A stretch of 64,000 nt of DNA from positions 30,288 through 94,287 of the forward strand of contig CALMGM010000001.1 in assembly GCA_937863685.1 (NCBI GenBank), given 5' to 3'. Source of the stretch: an uncultured bacterium. Its GTDB lineage: Bacteria > Edwardsbacteria > AC1 > EtOH8. This document shows positions 25,491 through 34,689 of this stretch, piece by piece (the stretch's first letter is position 1; each line of letters starts with the position of its first letter). The notes under the pieces are model-generated. The model searched no databases. It was not told the origin of the DNA and saw nothing but the letters and a program-made list of their open reading frames with translations. The translations under genes and the position numbers were made by a program.

Positions 25491-26717
25491 CTAGTATTCA
25501 TAGCGGCGCAGGCCGATGTTCAGCAGCAATCCGATCATCATCAGGTTGATGATCAGGGCCGAGCCGCCGTAGCTCAGGAACGGCAGGGGGATCCCGGTCA
25601 CCGGCAGAACCCCCAGGGCCATGCCGATGTTCAGGATCACGTGGTATCCCAAAATGGACAGAATGCCCACCGCCGCCAGGCCGGCAAAGCGGTTCCGGGC
25701 CTGCCGGGCTATCACTATGCCGCGGTACACCATCCAGAAGAACAACAGCAATAGCAGCAGACATCCGATAAACCCAAATTCCTCGCTAAAGGTGGCAAAG
25801 ATGAAATCGGTGTGCTGCTCGGGCAGAAAGGACAGTTTTTTCTGGGTTCCTTCCAAAAAGCCCTGGCCCCAAAAGCCCCCGGAACCCACCGCGATCTTGG
25901 ACTGCAGGACATGCCAGCCGGCTCCCCGGGGATCGATCCCGGGATTGAGAAATATCATGATCCTCATCCTCTGGTAATCCTTGAGCCCCTGCCAAAGGAA
26001 CGGGGTGATGCTTCCGATCACTGTGTTCAGCACGAAGATCCAGGAGGCATATTTGAATTTCATCCGGAAGAACCAGAACGACAGCAGCAGCAGGATCATG
26101 AAACCTATCCAGCTGGGCATGGAGAAAACCGCCACCATGGAAAGGACCGGCGAGAGCAGATACAGGATGTTCTTTACCGGATATCCCTGCCAGAAGATCA
26201 TGGCGATGAACAGCGCCCCGAAGGAGAGCGAGGTCCCCAGGTCCGGTTCGATCAGCACCAGTCCCAGCGGCACCACCACTATGGCCAACGGTAGCAGGAT
26301 GCCCAAAAAGCCCGCTTGGCCCAGGTCCTTCCTGTAAATAAGCTTGGCCAGGGCAAAGATGGTCGCCATCTTGGCGATCTCCGAGGGCTGGAACATCTGC
26401 CCCCCCAGACGTATCCAGCGATGGGTATTCATATGCTTGGGCCCCAGCAGGACCGCCGCCAGCAGAACCATTGAAATGCCGTATATCGGCCAGGCAAAGG
26501 CTTCCAGATAACGGTAGGGCACGACCACCGCCGCCACCAAAGCCGCCAGGCCGATGGCCAGTGACACCAGTTGCTTTCGCCAGATCCCTTCAAATCCGGG
26601 TTGATCGGTCTGGGTGGCGCTGTACACCGCCAGAATGCCTATGCAGACCAGAATCAAAACGGATGCCAGCAGCTGCATATCGAAATCGCGGTTGGAATGG
26701 AATTCGAACAGCTTCAT
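25491..26717 (-). CDS. rodA: Rod-shape peptidoglycan glycosyltransferase RodA
   Basis: A 408-aa SEDS-family polytopic membrane protein. It shows the N-terminal segment IGILAVYSATQ, GPKHMNTHRWIRLGG, the conserved FQPSEIAKMA, VLIEPDLGTSLSFGALF, the C-terminal FSEEFGFIGC, and the closing GIPLPFLSYGGSALIIN. It polymerises lipid II for cell elongation together with PBP2. Its start overlaps the PBP2 stop by 4 bases (ATGA), so they are translationally coupled. The length and motifs are ordinary. Confidence 0.96.
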   Translation of the reverse strand: MKLFEFHSNRDFDMQLLASVLILVCIGILAVYSATQTDQPGFEGIWRKQLVSLAIGLAALVAAVVVPYRYLEAFAWPIYGISMVLLAAVLLGPKHMNTHRWIRLGGQMFQPSEIAKMATIFALAKLIYRKDLGQAGFLGILLPLAIVVVPLGLVLIEPDLGTSLSFGALFIAMIFWQGYPVKNILYLLSPVLSMVAVFSMPSWIGFMILLLLSFWFFRMKFKYASWIFVLNTVIGSITPFLWQGLKDYQRMRIMIFLNPGIDPRGAGWHVLQSKIAVGSGGFWGQGFLEGTQKKLSFLPEQHTDFIFATFSEEFGFIGCLLLLLLFFWMVYRGIVIARQARNRFAGLAAVGILSILGYHVILNIGMALGVLPVTGIPLPFLSYGGSALIINLMMIGLLLNIGLRRYEY

Positions 26718-28525
26718 GGAACCGCCGTCACTTTGAGATTATCGTCCTTGGTTATGCCCTGCTGCGCCAGGTACTGACGGATCAGCTTGCCGGCCAACGG
26801 CGCGGCCACCGCCGATCCGTGCCCAGCATTCTCCACTAAAACCGCCACCGAGATCACCGGGTCATCCTTGGGCGCAAAGGCCACGAACCAGGAATGATCA
26901 TCTCCATGTGGGTTCTGAGCAGTGCCGGTCTTCCCTGCCACTTCGATTCCATAGATCCTGGCCGAGCCGCCGGTGCCGCCGGGCTGGTTGACCACCCCGG
27001 CCAGGGCCTCCTTGATTATGGCTATGGCGTTGGGAGAGATGCCCAGTTGATGGCTTTTCAATTTTTCCTTTTCCAGCAATTCCCCTTTGTAATCCTCGAT
27101 CTTCAGGACCAGGTGCGGCTGAAAAAGCATTCCGCCATTTCCGATGGCCCCGTACATGACAGCCAGCTGCAGGGGAGTGACCAGCAGCTCCCCCTGGCCG
27201 ATGGACAAATTGGCCGGAACCCCGCCGCCCCAGCTTCCCCTCCCCAGCCGCTTTTCGTACCAACTGATGGTGGGCACCAGCCCGGGAACCTCCTGGGGCA
27301 GGTCGATCCCTGTCTCCGATCCCAGGCCGACCTTGAGGCACAGATCGGAAATGCCCTGGACCCCCAGCATTTGCCCTAATTGATAGAAATATACATCGCA
27401 GGACTGGACTATGGCCTCATGCAAATTCAGCGATCCGTGCCCCCCGGCCTTCCAGCATTTGAACACCCGGTTGCCTATCCTCAGCGAACCGCGGCAGGCT
27501 TTGGGCAGCAATTTTTTTTCATCGATCAGGCCGCTGTCCAGCGCCGCAGCTGCGGTGAAGACCTTGAAGGTCGAGCCCGGGGGATAGACGCTGCGGATGG
27601 CCCGGTCCCAAAGAGGGAAAGAGGGATCGCTGGCCAGCCGGCTCCAGTTTTCGGGGCTGATGCCGGTGGAAAATAGATCGGGGTTAAAATTGGGACTGCT
27701 GACCAGGGCCAGTATCTGTCCGGTCCGGGGGTCCACCGCCACCGCCGATCCCTGCATGCCGTCGACAAACAGGCTCTCGGCCAGCTGCTGCAGTCTCCAG
27801 TCGATGGTCAGGTAGAGATTGACCCCGGGCACCGGCTCCAGCCTCTCCAGATCGGGAATGTTGCCCTGCTCCCGGCCCTTGGCATCGACCTCCACGAATT
27901 CGCAGCCGTCGCTGCCCCGCAGCAGATTTTCGTACTGTTTCTCCAGCCCGCCCTTGCCCAAAAAATCCCCCAGCCGGTAGCCCTGATCTTTGAGCCTTTC
28001 GTATTCCCTGGAGTTCAGTTCGGAAGTATAGCCTATCAGGTGGCTGGCATAACTTCCGAACGGGGCCTTGCGCCTCGATTCGGTGGCCAGGCGCAGGCCC
28101 GGCAGCTTGTCGGCATGCTCCTCGATCACCGCCACCTGTTCCGGGGCCAGATTCCGGACAATGGACACCGGATCCTTGGGGTAGGCCCGTCTCTGAAAAG
28201 TTATCTCCTGTTTGACCGAATTGCTGTCCAGCCCCAGTATCCGGGCGGCAGTTATCACCGCCGGTCCCCAGTCCCTGACCGCCACCAGCACCAGGTTAAA
28301 AGCCGGTTTGCTCTCGGCAATGATGACGCTGTCCCGGGAGAATATCAATCCCCGGGCGGCCGGGATGGCGACCTTGCGGACCCGGTTCTGCCGGGCATAG
28401 TTCTTATATTTGGCCCCTTCCACTATCTGAAGCTGGGCGGTCCGGATCAGTAGCACCGACAGGGCCGCTATCCAGAAGATCAGGGCCGCCGCCGCCCGGG
28501 AGCTGTTCTTATAATCCTGCGCCAT
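26714..28525 (-). CDS. mrdA: Penicillin-binding protein 2 (elongation transpeptidase)
   Basis: A 603-aa class B PBP. One N-terminal membrane anchor (ALIFWIAALSVLLIRTAQ) precedes a dimerisation domain (about 50-220). The transpeptidase domain has the active-site SxxK as YPPGSTFKVFT, SxN-type SCD, and KTGTAQ. It crosslinks peptidoglycan in the elongasome with RodA, MreB, MreC and MreD, all encoded alongside. It starts 5 bases after mreD. No unusual residues are evident. Confidence 0.96.
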   Translation of the reverse strand: MAQDYKNSSRAAAALIFWIAALSVLLIRTAQLQIVEGAKYKNYARQNRVRKVAIPAARGLIFSRDSVIIAESKPAFNLVLVAVRDWGPAVITAARILGLDSNSVKQEITFQRRAYPKDPVSIVRNLAPEQVAVIEEHADKLPGLRLATESRRKAPFGSYASHLIGYTSELNSREYERLKDQGYRLGDFLGKGGLEKQYENLLRGSDGCEFVEVDAKGREQGNIPDLERLEPVPGVNLYLTIDWRLQQLAESLFVDGMQGSAVAVDPRTGQILALVSSPNFNPDLFSTGISPENWSRLASDPSFPLWDRAIRSVYPPGSTFKVFTAAAALDSGLIDEKKLLPKACRGSLRIGNRVFKCWKAGGHGSLNLHEAIVQSCDVYFYQLGQMLGVQGISDLCLKVGLGSETGIDLPQEVPGLVPTISWYEKRLGRGSWGGGVPANLSIGQGELLVTPLQLAVMYGAIGNGGMLFQPHLVLKIEDYKGELLEKEKLKSHQLGISPNAIAIIKEALAGVVNQPGGTGGSARIYGIEVAGKTGTAQNPHGDDHSWFVAFAPKDDPVISVAVLVENAGHGSAVAAPLAGKLIRQYLAQQGITKDDNLKVTAVP

Positions 28526-28530
28526 AGCCG

Positions 28531-29013
28531 TTACCTTTTACCGAAGGTCCAGCGTTCCAGGGCCGGCAGGATGATGGCAGCCGCCAGGGCGGTAAGGAGG
28601 GCGCTCCCCAGGCCGAACCTGATAAAATAACCTGGATAGGAGGTAAGCGTGCCCCCGTCCCGCCCGAAAAACACAAACAGCTGATACACCAGCGTCAGCA
28701 CCGCGGTCAAAGCCGCCTGGCTCAAGAGCTGTTCCCGGTAGATCCTGTCCCTGGCCATTCCGGTAAGATAACCGGTGATGGTCCCGCCCACTGAGAACAA
28801 GCCCATGGTGGGAGGATGATAACAGTCCGCCAGAAATCCCGCCAACAGCCCGGCCCATACCCCGGACGACACCCCCTCGCGCAGCCCGGCCAAAGCGATC
28901 ACTATCACCAGGAAATTGGGCATCAGTCCCCAGGGGCTGACCATATTTATCACCGAGCTTTGCAGAAAAACGGCCAGCCATGCCAACAATAGTATCTTGA
29001 TGATCTTGATCAT
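28531..29013 (-). CDS. mreD: Rod shape-determining membrane protein MreD
   Basis: A 160-aa protein with about five membrane segments (LLLAWLAVFLQSSVINMVSPWG; PNFLVIVIALAGL; VWAGLLAGFLADCYHP). Size, hydrophobicity and position between mreC and mrdA identify MreD, whose sequence is poorly conserved. Its ATG overlaps the mreC stop (ATGA). Confidence 0.9.
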   Translation of the reverse strand: MIKIIKILLLAWLAVFLQSSVINMVSPWGLMPNFLVIVIALAGLREGVSSGVWAGLLAGFLADCYHPPTMGLFSVGGTITGYLTGMARDRIYREQLLSQAALTAVLTLVYQLFVFFGRDGGTLTSYPGYFIRFGLGSALLTALAAAIILPALERWTFGKR

Positions 29014-29963
29014 TGCCCGGCCCCTCCCGGCAGCTCCGATTCATCCGGCACCGGTACCGGTGCCTGGGGCAGCCGGATATCCATCTCCGGTGGAGGCGGT
29101 GCTGCGATCCTTCTCCGGGGCCTGGATGCCAGGCTGTCCTGAGTCTTGACCGGGGACAGCGATGGCAGCGGCGGATTGACCCCGCCGGTGATGATGAATA
29201 TCTGGCTGATCCGGTTCAGGTCCAGCGAGGGATTGATCTCAATATTCAGGGTCAGCTGTCTTTTGTCAATCAGGATCTTCTCCACCGTGCCCAGCAGCAG
29301 GCCCGAAGGGAAGACCTGCCCGTAACCCGATGTCAAAACGGTGTCGCCCTTCCTGACGTCGGACCTTAAGGGGACCCTGTCCAGGATGCATCTCTGGCCC
29401 CGGTCGGTGCGAAAGATGCCCAACACCCGGCTGCGGGCCACTATGGCGCTGACCCGGGAATCCTTGTCGAAGATGGTGGCCACCTGGGAATATTCCGGCC
29501 CGGAACTGACCACCTTTCCCACCAGTCCTCTGTCTATTATGGCAGGCATGTCCTGCCCGACCCCTTTGGGATTGTTCGGTTCAACTATCAGTGCGGAAGC
29601 TCTGGCCGACGGCTCACGGCCCACTACCCGGGCGGGTCTCAGCAGCCACTGGGTACGTGATCTCAAGTCCAGCAGCTTTCGGAATTCATCGTTCTCCTGG
29701 GCTGCCTCCTTCAGCGAAATGTTCTCCAGAGAGGCCACCGCCAGGCGCTGTCTCAATTCCTGGTTATCCTTCCAGCTGGAGAAAAGCGACCGGGCCTGGC
29801 TGGCCGGATACTCCAGCGGGGCAAAAATGGTCCCCACCACCCCGCTTCCCAGGGCGGTCTTAAGCCCGGAGGGCAGCAGGGCCAGCACCGCCGATATCAG
29901 CAGAGCGGCTATCAGCACCGCAATGTCATGCCGGTGCCATATCCTTCGGTTGAACAGAAGCAT
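29010..29963 (-). CDS. mreC: Rod shape-determining protein MreC
   Basis: A 317-aa protein: one N-terminal membrane segment (about 12-32), a coiled coil (about 65-95, SLKEAAQENDEFRKLLDL) and the two-barrel MreC core with VVGREPS, GLVGKVV and DKDSRVSAIV. The tail after about residue 270 is rich in proline and arginine and is probably disordered. It links MreB to the periplasmic PBP2. The gene lies 20 bases downstream of mreB. Confidence 0.94.
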   Translation of the reverse strand: MLLFNRRIWHRHDIAVLIAALLISAVLALLPSGLKTALGSGVVGTIFAPLEYPASQARSLFSSWKDNQELRQRLAVASLENISLKEAAQENDEFRKLLDLRSRTQWLLRPARVVGREPSARASALIVEPNNPKGVGQDMPAIIDRGLVGKVVSSGPEYSQVATIFDKDSRVSAIVARSRVLGIFRTDRGQRCILDRVPLRSDVRKGDTVLTSGYGQVFPSGLLLGTVEKILIDKRQLTLNIEINPSLDLNRISQIFIITGGVNPPLPSLSPVKTQDSLASRPRRRIAAPPPPEMDIRLPQAPVPVPDESELPGGAGQ

Positions 29964-29982
29964 CAGTATCGATTACTCCAGA

Positions 29983-31035
29983 TCATTCGCGGCGGCTCTG
30001 CATCAGCACGTTGTCGAAGTTGTCCTGGCTCTCCAGTATCCGGCCGGCCCCCAGCACGATGCATTCCCGGGGATTGTCGGCCACCTTGATGGGCAGGTTG
30101 GTCTCCTCGCGCAGCAGAGCGTCCAGCCCCTTCAGCAGCGACCCGCCCCCGGTCATCACGATCCCGGCGTCCACGATATCGGCTGCCAGCTCCGGCGGGG
30201 TCTGCTCCAGGGCCTTCTTCACCGCCAGCACTATCAGGTTGATGGGCTCCCGCAGGGCCTCGCGGATCTCCTCGCTGCGGACCTTGACCGCCCGGGGAAT
30301 GCCGGACACCAGGTCCCGGCCTTTGACCTCCATCTCCCGGCTCTCCTCCACCGGAAAGGCCGAGCCGATCTTTATCTTGATGTCCTCGGCGGTCTGCTCG
30401 CCGATCAGGACGCTGTAGCTCTTTCGGAGGTATTCCACGATGGCCTCGTCCATCTCGTCGCCGGCGGTGCGGATGGAGGTGTTGCTGACGATGCCGGACA
30501 GGGCGATCACCGCGATCTCGGTGGTGCCGCCGCCGATGTCTATCACCATGCTGCCGATGGGCGAGCTGACCGGCAGCCCCACCCCGATGGCCGCCGCGAT
30601 CGGCTCGGCCACCAGGTAGACCTCGCGGGCCCCGGCGTGCTCGGCCGAGTCGCGCACCGCCCGCTTTTCCACCTCGGTGATGCCCGAAGGCACGCAGACG
30701 ATCACCCGGGGTTTGACTATGGAGCGCCGTTTCTGGGCCATCTTGATGAAGGCTCTCAGCATCTCCTCGCAGATCTCGAAATCGGCGATCACCCCGTCCT
30801 TCATGGGCCGGATGGCCTTTATCTCGTCGGGGGTCCTGCCCAGCATCTTTTTGGCCTCGTCGCCCACCGCAATGGCTATGCCTGTCTTCTTCTCGATGGC
30901 CACCACCGAGGGCTGGTGCAGGACTATCCCCTTGCCCTCCACATAGACCAAGGTGCTGGCGGTTCCCAGGTCCACCGCCATGTCGTGGGAGATCACGCTG
31001 GAAAAGATGTCCCGTAAATTAGGTAGCTTTATCAT
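29983..31035 (-). CDS. mreB: Cell shape-determining actin-like protein MreB
   Basis: A 350-aa bacterial actin. The phosphate-1 motif is AVDLGTASTLVYVEGKG, the phosphate-2 motif is VIDIGGGTTEIAVIAL, and the adenosine motif is IVMTGGGSLLKGLD. It has the usual length and a GGAGG ribosome site before the ATG. It forms membrane-attached filaments that direct lateral wall growth and opens the operon mreB-mreC-mreD-mrdA-rodA. Of all genes here it is among the most typical. Confidence 0.97.
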   Translation of the reverse strand: MIKLPNLRDIFSSVISHDMAVDLGTASTLVYVEGKGIVLHQPSVVAIEKKTGIAIAVGDEAKKMLGRTPDEIKAIRPMKDGVIADFEICEEMLRAFIKMAQKRRSIVKPRVIVCVPSGITEVEKRAVRDSAEHAGAREVYLVAEPIAAAIGVGLPVSSPIGSMVIDIGGGTTEIAVIALSGIVSNTSIRTAGDEMDEAIVEYLRKSYSVLIGEQTAEDIKIKIGSAFPVEESREMEVKGRDLVSGIPRAVKVRSEEIREALREPINLIVLAVKKALEQTPPELAADIVDAGIVMTGGGSLLKGLDALLREETNLPIKVADNPRECIVLGAGRILESQDNFDNVLMQSRRE

Positions 31036-31124
31036 TGTTCCTCCAAGTTGGATGGTATTTTACAGGGTTAAAGTACAAATGTAGAAAAGCAGACGAAACG
31101 GAGACCAAAATTACTGCCGGACCA

Positions 31125-31925
31125 TCAGCTCCCGGTGCTTTCGTAGGCCCGGGCCCCCTGGCGCCAGACCAGCAGGGCCAGACTCAAGAAGATCAGTGCC
31201 ACCGCCGGGGTCATCCAGACGTATATCGAATATTTGTTTTTTCCCAGCACATACATCGAGGGAAAAAAGGCGGTGAAAGCATACGGTATTATAAAGGTCA
31301 GGATCACCCGCACCACCCGGTTGAAGATGGTCACCGGATAGCGGGAGAAACCCTCCAGCATCAGCATCACCGAGACCACGCTGCCCCGGTCGTTGAACCA
31401 GAAGGTCAGGCTGACCAGGATGGTGAAGATCGCCAGGTAGATGGTGCAGGCCGCCAGCACCAGGCCGAAGGTGACCAGATAATCGCCGGCATTAAGATGC
31501 AGATGCATCCGGGACAAGGCGTAGGACATCATCGACAGGCCCACCAGGATGGTGGAGCTCTCCTCCCAGTAGATGCGTTCGGTGACCACCTGGAAAAAGC
31601 TGTTCAGGGGCCGCAGCAATATCCGGTCGAAGTTGCCCTCGATGATGTAACGTTCGCTCAGTTCCAGCAGGTTGGAGAAAAAGGTGAAGAACAGACCCAG
31701 GCTGACCTGGGAGAAGCCGAAGATGAAGAATATCTCCTCCTTGTGCCACCCCTTAAGGCTGGGGACCTTGACGAACAGCGAGACGATGAACAGCACCCCT
31801 ATCAACTGCATCATGGCCCCGGCGATGAAGCCGGACAGGAAATCCTCCCGGTAGGCCAGGCGGGACTTGATGGAGTTGGACAGGTAGGCCCGCAGCAGGT
31901 TTATGTAGAAGATGAAGCGTTTGAT
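31125..31925 (-). CDS. ABC-2 type permease subunit with a missing canonical start codon
   Basis: An inner-membrane permease with about six hydrophobic segments. The coding frame clearly continues upstream of the first in-frame ATG (31814): 37 more codons read (I/M)KRFIFYINLLRAYLS then NSIKSRLAYREDFLSG, which is the normal start of this family. The codon where the family Met is expected is ATC (31925-31923), and an in-frame TAA lies 5 codons further up. An ATG at 31974-31972 overlaps the previous gene's stop but is in another frame. So either ATC is the start (266 aa, the same length as its partner), or a frameshift lies in 31930-31970. It works with the permease and ATPase encoded upstream. 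Confidence 0.75.
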   Translation of the reverse strand: MKRFIFYINLLRAYLSNSIKSRLAYREDFLSGFIAGAMMQLIGVLFIVSLFVKVPSLKGWHKEEIFFIFGFSQVSLGLFFTFFSNLLELSERYIIEGNFDRILLRPLNSFFQVVTERIYWEESSTILVGLSMMSYALSRMHLHLNAGDYLVTFGLVLAACTIYLAIFTILVSLTFWFNDRGSVVSVMLMLEGFSRYPVTIFNRVVRVILTFIIPYAFTAFFPSMYVLGKNKYSIYVWMTPAVALIFLSLALLVWRQGARAYESTGS

Positions 31926-31970
31926 ATTGGTTCCGGTTTATGTTTTTGATATTCCATTTTAAAATTTGTA

Positions 31971-32771
31971 TCATCCGCCCTGGATCTCCAGCCGCTTGAT
32001 GGCGTAGTGCCAGACGATCTGCCCGGTCAGGTAGATGATCACGATCCACATGATCTGCAACAGCACCCCCTGGTGGACCTTGGACAGCGGTTCCATCCCC
32101 AGGTAGATGCGCAGCGGGGCGTAGGCAATGTATTTGAAGGGCAGCCAGAACAGCACCTTCTGCACCCAGTCGGGGAAGAAAGTGATCGGGATCATCACCC
32201 CGGAGAACACCTCCACCAGCAGCTGTTTGAAGCGCAGCACCCCCTCGTTGTTGCGGGTGAAGAAGGCCACCAGCCCGGTCAGATAGCTGATGCCGGCATG
32301 CAGGAAGAAGCTCAGGATGACGCTCAATGGGAACAGGTACGGCCCCAGCTTCCCGCTGGGCAGGCTGACCGGGAAGATCATCGATGCTACGATGATGATG
32401 GGCAGGGTCATGAACAGGAACATGAACACCGCCCGGCCGAAGGCCCTGAAATAATGGTACAGCTGGAAATTGGTGGGCTTCAACAGGTCCATGGCGATGG
32501 AGCCGTCCCTCACCGCATCCCCGATCATCCGATCGATCCGGTTGGCGAAAAAGGTCCGGGCCGACCAGCCGATCACCACGTAGGTCATCATCTGCTCCAT
32601 GGTAAAGCCGGCGATCACCTGGTGCTTGGCAAAAACCGCCTTCCACAAAAAATAATTCAGGGCGATGATCAGCAGGTAGGAGACGAAGCTCATCAGCACC
32701 TGGAAGCGGTAGGCCAGGTAGGTCAGGTAGCCCATCCGCATGAAGGCCCAGTATTTGGCCAGCCGGTTCAC
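31971..32771 (-). CDS. ABC-2 type permease subunit
   Basis: A 266-aa membrane protein with about six hydrophobic segments (VLMSFVSYLLIIALNYFLW; FMFLFMTLPIIIVASMIF; LLQIMWIVIIYLTGQIVW). The N-terminus MNRLAKYWAFMRMGYLTYLAYR and the central ADSI-like GDAVRDGSIAMDLLKP place it in the ABC-2/DUF990 family of paired exporters. Its start overlaps the ATPase stop by 4 bases. With the next gene it makes a heterodimeric permease; the substrate is unknown. Confidence 0.85.
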   Translation of the reverse strand: MNRLAKYWAFMRMGYLTYLAYRFQVLMSFVSYLLIIALNYFLWKAVFAKHQVIAGFTMEQMMTYVVIGWSARTFFANRIDRMIGDAVRDGSIAMDLLKPTNFQLYHYFRAFGRAVFMFLFMTLPIIIVASMIFPVSLPSGKLGPYLFPLSVILSFFLHAGISYLTGLVAFFTRNNEGVLRFKQLLVEVFSGVMIPITFFPDWVQKVLFWLPFKYIAYAPLRIYLGMEPLSKVHQGVLLQIMWIVIIYLTGQIVWHYAIKRLEIQGG

Positions 32772-33778
32772 GGCTTTACCTGCCGGCCCTGAGTATATAT
32801 CTCACGGACCACATCCTCGATCTTGGGATTCTCCAGCTCCAGATCCCGCACCTCCAGCTTGGACAACAATTGGCCGATGATCTCCGGAGCGGCCACTTTT
32901 TTACGGTCGAAGATGAACTCCCAGTGAAAGGGATTGCTGCTCTCCATCTCCACCGGATATTCCGCCAACACCTTCTCCAGCCCGGGGCGTTCGATGGGCA
33001 GGATGAAATCCACCAGCAGGCGCCGGCGGCCCACCGCCCGGTCCTTGAGCGATTTAAGGTCGCCGTCGTAGATCAGGCGTCCGTGGTCTATCATGATCAC
33101 CCGCCGGCACAGGTGTTCGATGTCGCTAAGGTCGTGGGTGGTCAGGATCACGGTGGTGTTGTATTCCCGGTTGATCTCCTTGATGAAATCCCGGATGCTG
33201 GATTTGACCGCGATATCCAGCCCGATGGTGGGCTCGTCCAAAAACAGCACCGGAGGGTTGTGCAGCAGCGAGGCCGCCAGGTCGCAGCGCATCCGCTGGC
33301 CCAGGGAAAGTTTGCGGACCGGGATGTTCAGCAGGTCCGCGATCCCCAGCACCTCCTCGAACTTTTTAAGCCGGGCTTCGAAATCCGCTTTGGGTATCTC
33401 GTAGATCTTCTGCAGCAGCCGCAGGGCCTCGATCACCGCGATGTCCCACCACAGCTGAGTGCGCTGGCCGAACACCACCCCGATCTGCTTTACATGCTGG
33501 TATCTCTGCTTGTAGGGCACCAGCCCCTGGACTCTGATGCCGCCGGAGGTGGGCACCAGGATCCCGGTCAGCATCTTGATGGTGGTGGATTTGCCGGCCC
33601 CGTTGGCTCCGATGTATCCCACCACCTCGCCCGGTTCGATGGAGAAGCTGATATGGTCCACCGCCCGGACGATCTCGTACTTGCGGTTGACCAGGTCCTT
33701 GAAAGAGCCCCACAGCCCGCTGCGCCGGCGGAAGGTCCGGAAATTCTTTACCAGTTCATTTACTTCGATAATGGGCAT
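32768..33778 (-). CDS. ABC transporter ATP-binding protein (ABC-2 exporter)
   Basis: A 336-aa ATPase: Walker A GYIGANGAGKSTTIKML, Q-loop VVFGQRTQLWWD, signature LSLGQRMRCDLA, Walker B VLFLDEPTIGLD and H-loop TTHD. About 90 C-terminal residues follow the ATPase core (YPVEMESSNPFHWEFIF), as in related exporters of the NatA/CcmA type. It powers the two permeases encoded directly downstream. Confidence 0.93.
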   Translation of the reverse strand: MPIIEVNELVKNFRTFRRRSGLWGSFKDLVNRKYEIVRAVDHISFSIEPGEVVGYIGANGAGKSTTIKMLTGILVPTSGGIRVQGLVPYKQRYQHVKQIGVVFGQRTQLWWDIAVIEALRLLQKIYEIPKADFEARLKKFEEVLGIADLLNIPVRKLSLGQRMRCDLAASLLHNPPVLFLDEPTIGLDIAVKSSIRDFIKEINREYNTTVILTTHDLSDIEHLCRRVIMIDHGRLIYDGDLKSLKDRAVGRRRLLVDFILPIERPGLEKVLAEYPVEMESSNPFHWEFIFDRKKVAAPEIIGQLLSKLEVRDLELENPKIEDVVREIYTQGRQVKP

Positions 33779-33840
33779 TGGAAAACAAACATTATAAAAA
33801 GTTATAGAGGTTGTAAAGGTTTGAGATGTTTCAGGTCCGA

Positions 33841-33880
33841 CTCATCCCCCTTCTCTTCCCAAGAGAAGGGTTGGGGTTGA
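33841..33880. repeat. Palindromic repeat, family with GGGTTGGGGT tail
   Basis: CCCTTCTCTT (33848-33857) and AAGAGAAGGG (33861-33870) form a perfect 10-bp stem followed by TTGGGGTTGA. The same stem-plus-tail design occurs at 45994-46055 inside hutI. Confidence 0.75.
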
Positions 33881-33881
33881 G

Positions 33882-34529
33882 TTAAAGAACAATCCCCTTC
33901 AGCGGACAGCCCTGGCAATCGGGCTTCTTGCGGCATCGCTCCTTGGCCAGCCGGACGATCAGAGCATGAAATTCATTGAACAATTTCGCATCCCGGGGCA
34001 GCTGGGATTCAAAGAATTTTTGCCAGGCGGAATAATCGGAGTCTTTTATCGCCACCCCGTGGCGGCCGAAGATCCGCCGGGTGTAGGCGTCAATCACGAA
34101 GACCGGCTGGTTCAAAGCGTAAAGTAATATAGAATCTACCGTCTCCGGACCCAGCCCCTTGAGGGCCAGCAGTTCATCCCGCAGGATCTCGGTATCAACT
34201 TTTGATAATTTTTGCAGATCGCCGGAATACTTTTCAACGATGTGCCGGCTGAGACCCTTTAGATACGCGGCTTTCTGGTTGTAGAAGCCGGACGGCCGGA
34301 TGGCCGAAATCAGTTTTCGCTTGGAGATTCCAGCGATCTTATGCGGGCAGATTAGGTCCTCATTCTTCAAATTGTCTATGGCCCGGGAAACGTTGTTCCA
34401 ATTGGTATTCTGGGTCAGCACCGCCCCGATCATCACCTCGAACGGACTGTCGGCCGGCCACCATTCTTGCGGTCCGTATTCTTTTAAAAGAATTTTATAT
34501 ATTTTTAATAGCTTTTCCCCGTATATCAT
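33882..34529 (-). CDS. Endonuclease III-like HhH-GPD DNA glycosylase
   Basis: A 215-aa protein of the HhH-GPD superfamily. The helix-hairpin-helix is LKGLGPETVDSILLYAL and the catalytic Asp is in FVIDAYTRRIFGRHG. The Lys that makes EndoIII a bifunctional lyase is replaced (PET instead of RKT), so it should be a monofunctional glycosylase. The C-terminal cluster has only three Cys (C-x5-C-x2-C) and the protein ends 7 residues later, without the fourth Cys of the usual iron-sulfur loop. It probably excises damaged or mismatched bases; the exact base is unknown. Confidence 0.85.
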   Translation of the reverse strand: MIYGEKLLKIYKILLKEYGPQEWWPADSPFEVMIGAVLTQNTNWNNVSRAIDNLKNEDLICPHKIAGISKRKLISAIRPSGFYNQKAAYLKGLSRHIVEKYSGDLQKLSKVDTEILRDELLALKGLGPETVDSILLYALNQPVFVIDAYTRRIFGRHGVAIKDSDYSAWQKFFESQLPRDAKLFNEFHALIVRLAKERCRKKPDCQGCPLKGIVL

Positions 34530-34649
34530 GTAATTTGTTATTTTAGCACAAGTTACGAATAAGTGTCAATGTTTATATGATTTTTGTTGGATAATAGGCA
34601 AGTCCTGTAAATTGAAGATGATAGCACGTATAATTTCAGATAATAATTA

Positions 34650-34675
34650 AAAAAGGCGGGGTTGCCCGCCTTTTT
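34650..34675. terminator. Rho-independent terminator downstream of deoC
   Basis: AAAAAGGCGGG (34650-34660), loop GTTG, and CCCGCCTTTTT (34665-34675) form a perfect 11-bp stem with T runs on both strands. It lies just after deoC (stop at 34690) and before the glycosylase gene. Confidence 0.92.
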
Positions 34676-34689
34676 AATTTATGAATCCC

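Noticed and set aside
29341..31017. Long plus-strand reading frame opposite mreB and mreC
   Set aside because: It is the antisense of two certain genes with high GC content at third positions, has low-complexity His/Asp/Gly-rich translation, and no ribosome site or family motif.
31753..32646. A 297-codon minus-strand frame overlapping both ABC permeases
   Set aside because: It is out of frame with the conserved permease coding sequence and translates to His/Arg/Gly-rich sequence; only its short segment near 31925-31974 matters, as the out-of-frame ATG noted for the permease start.
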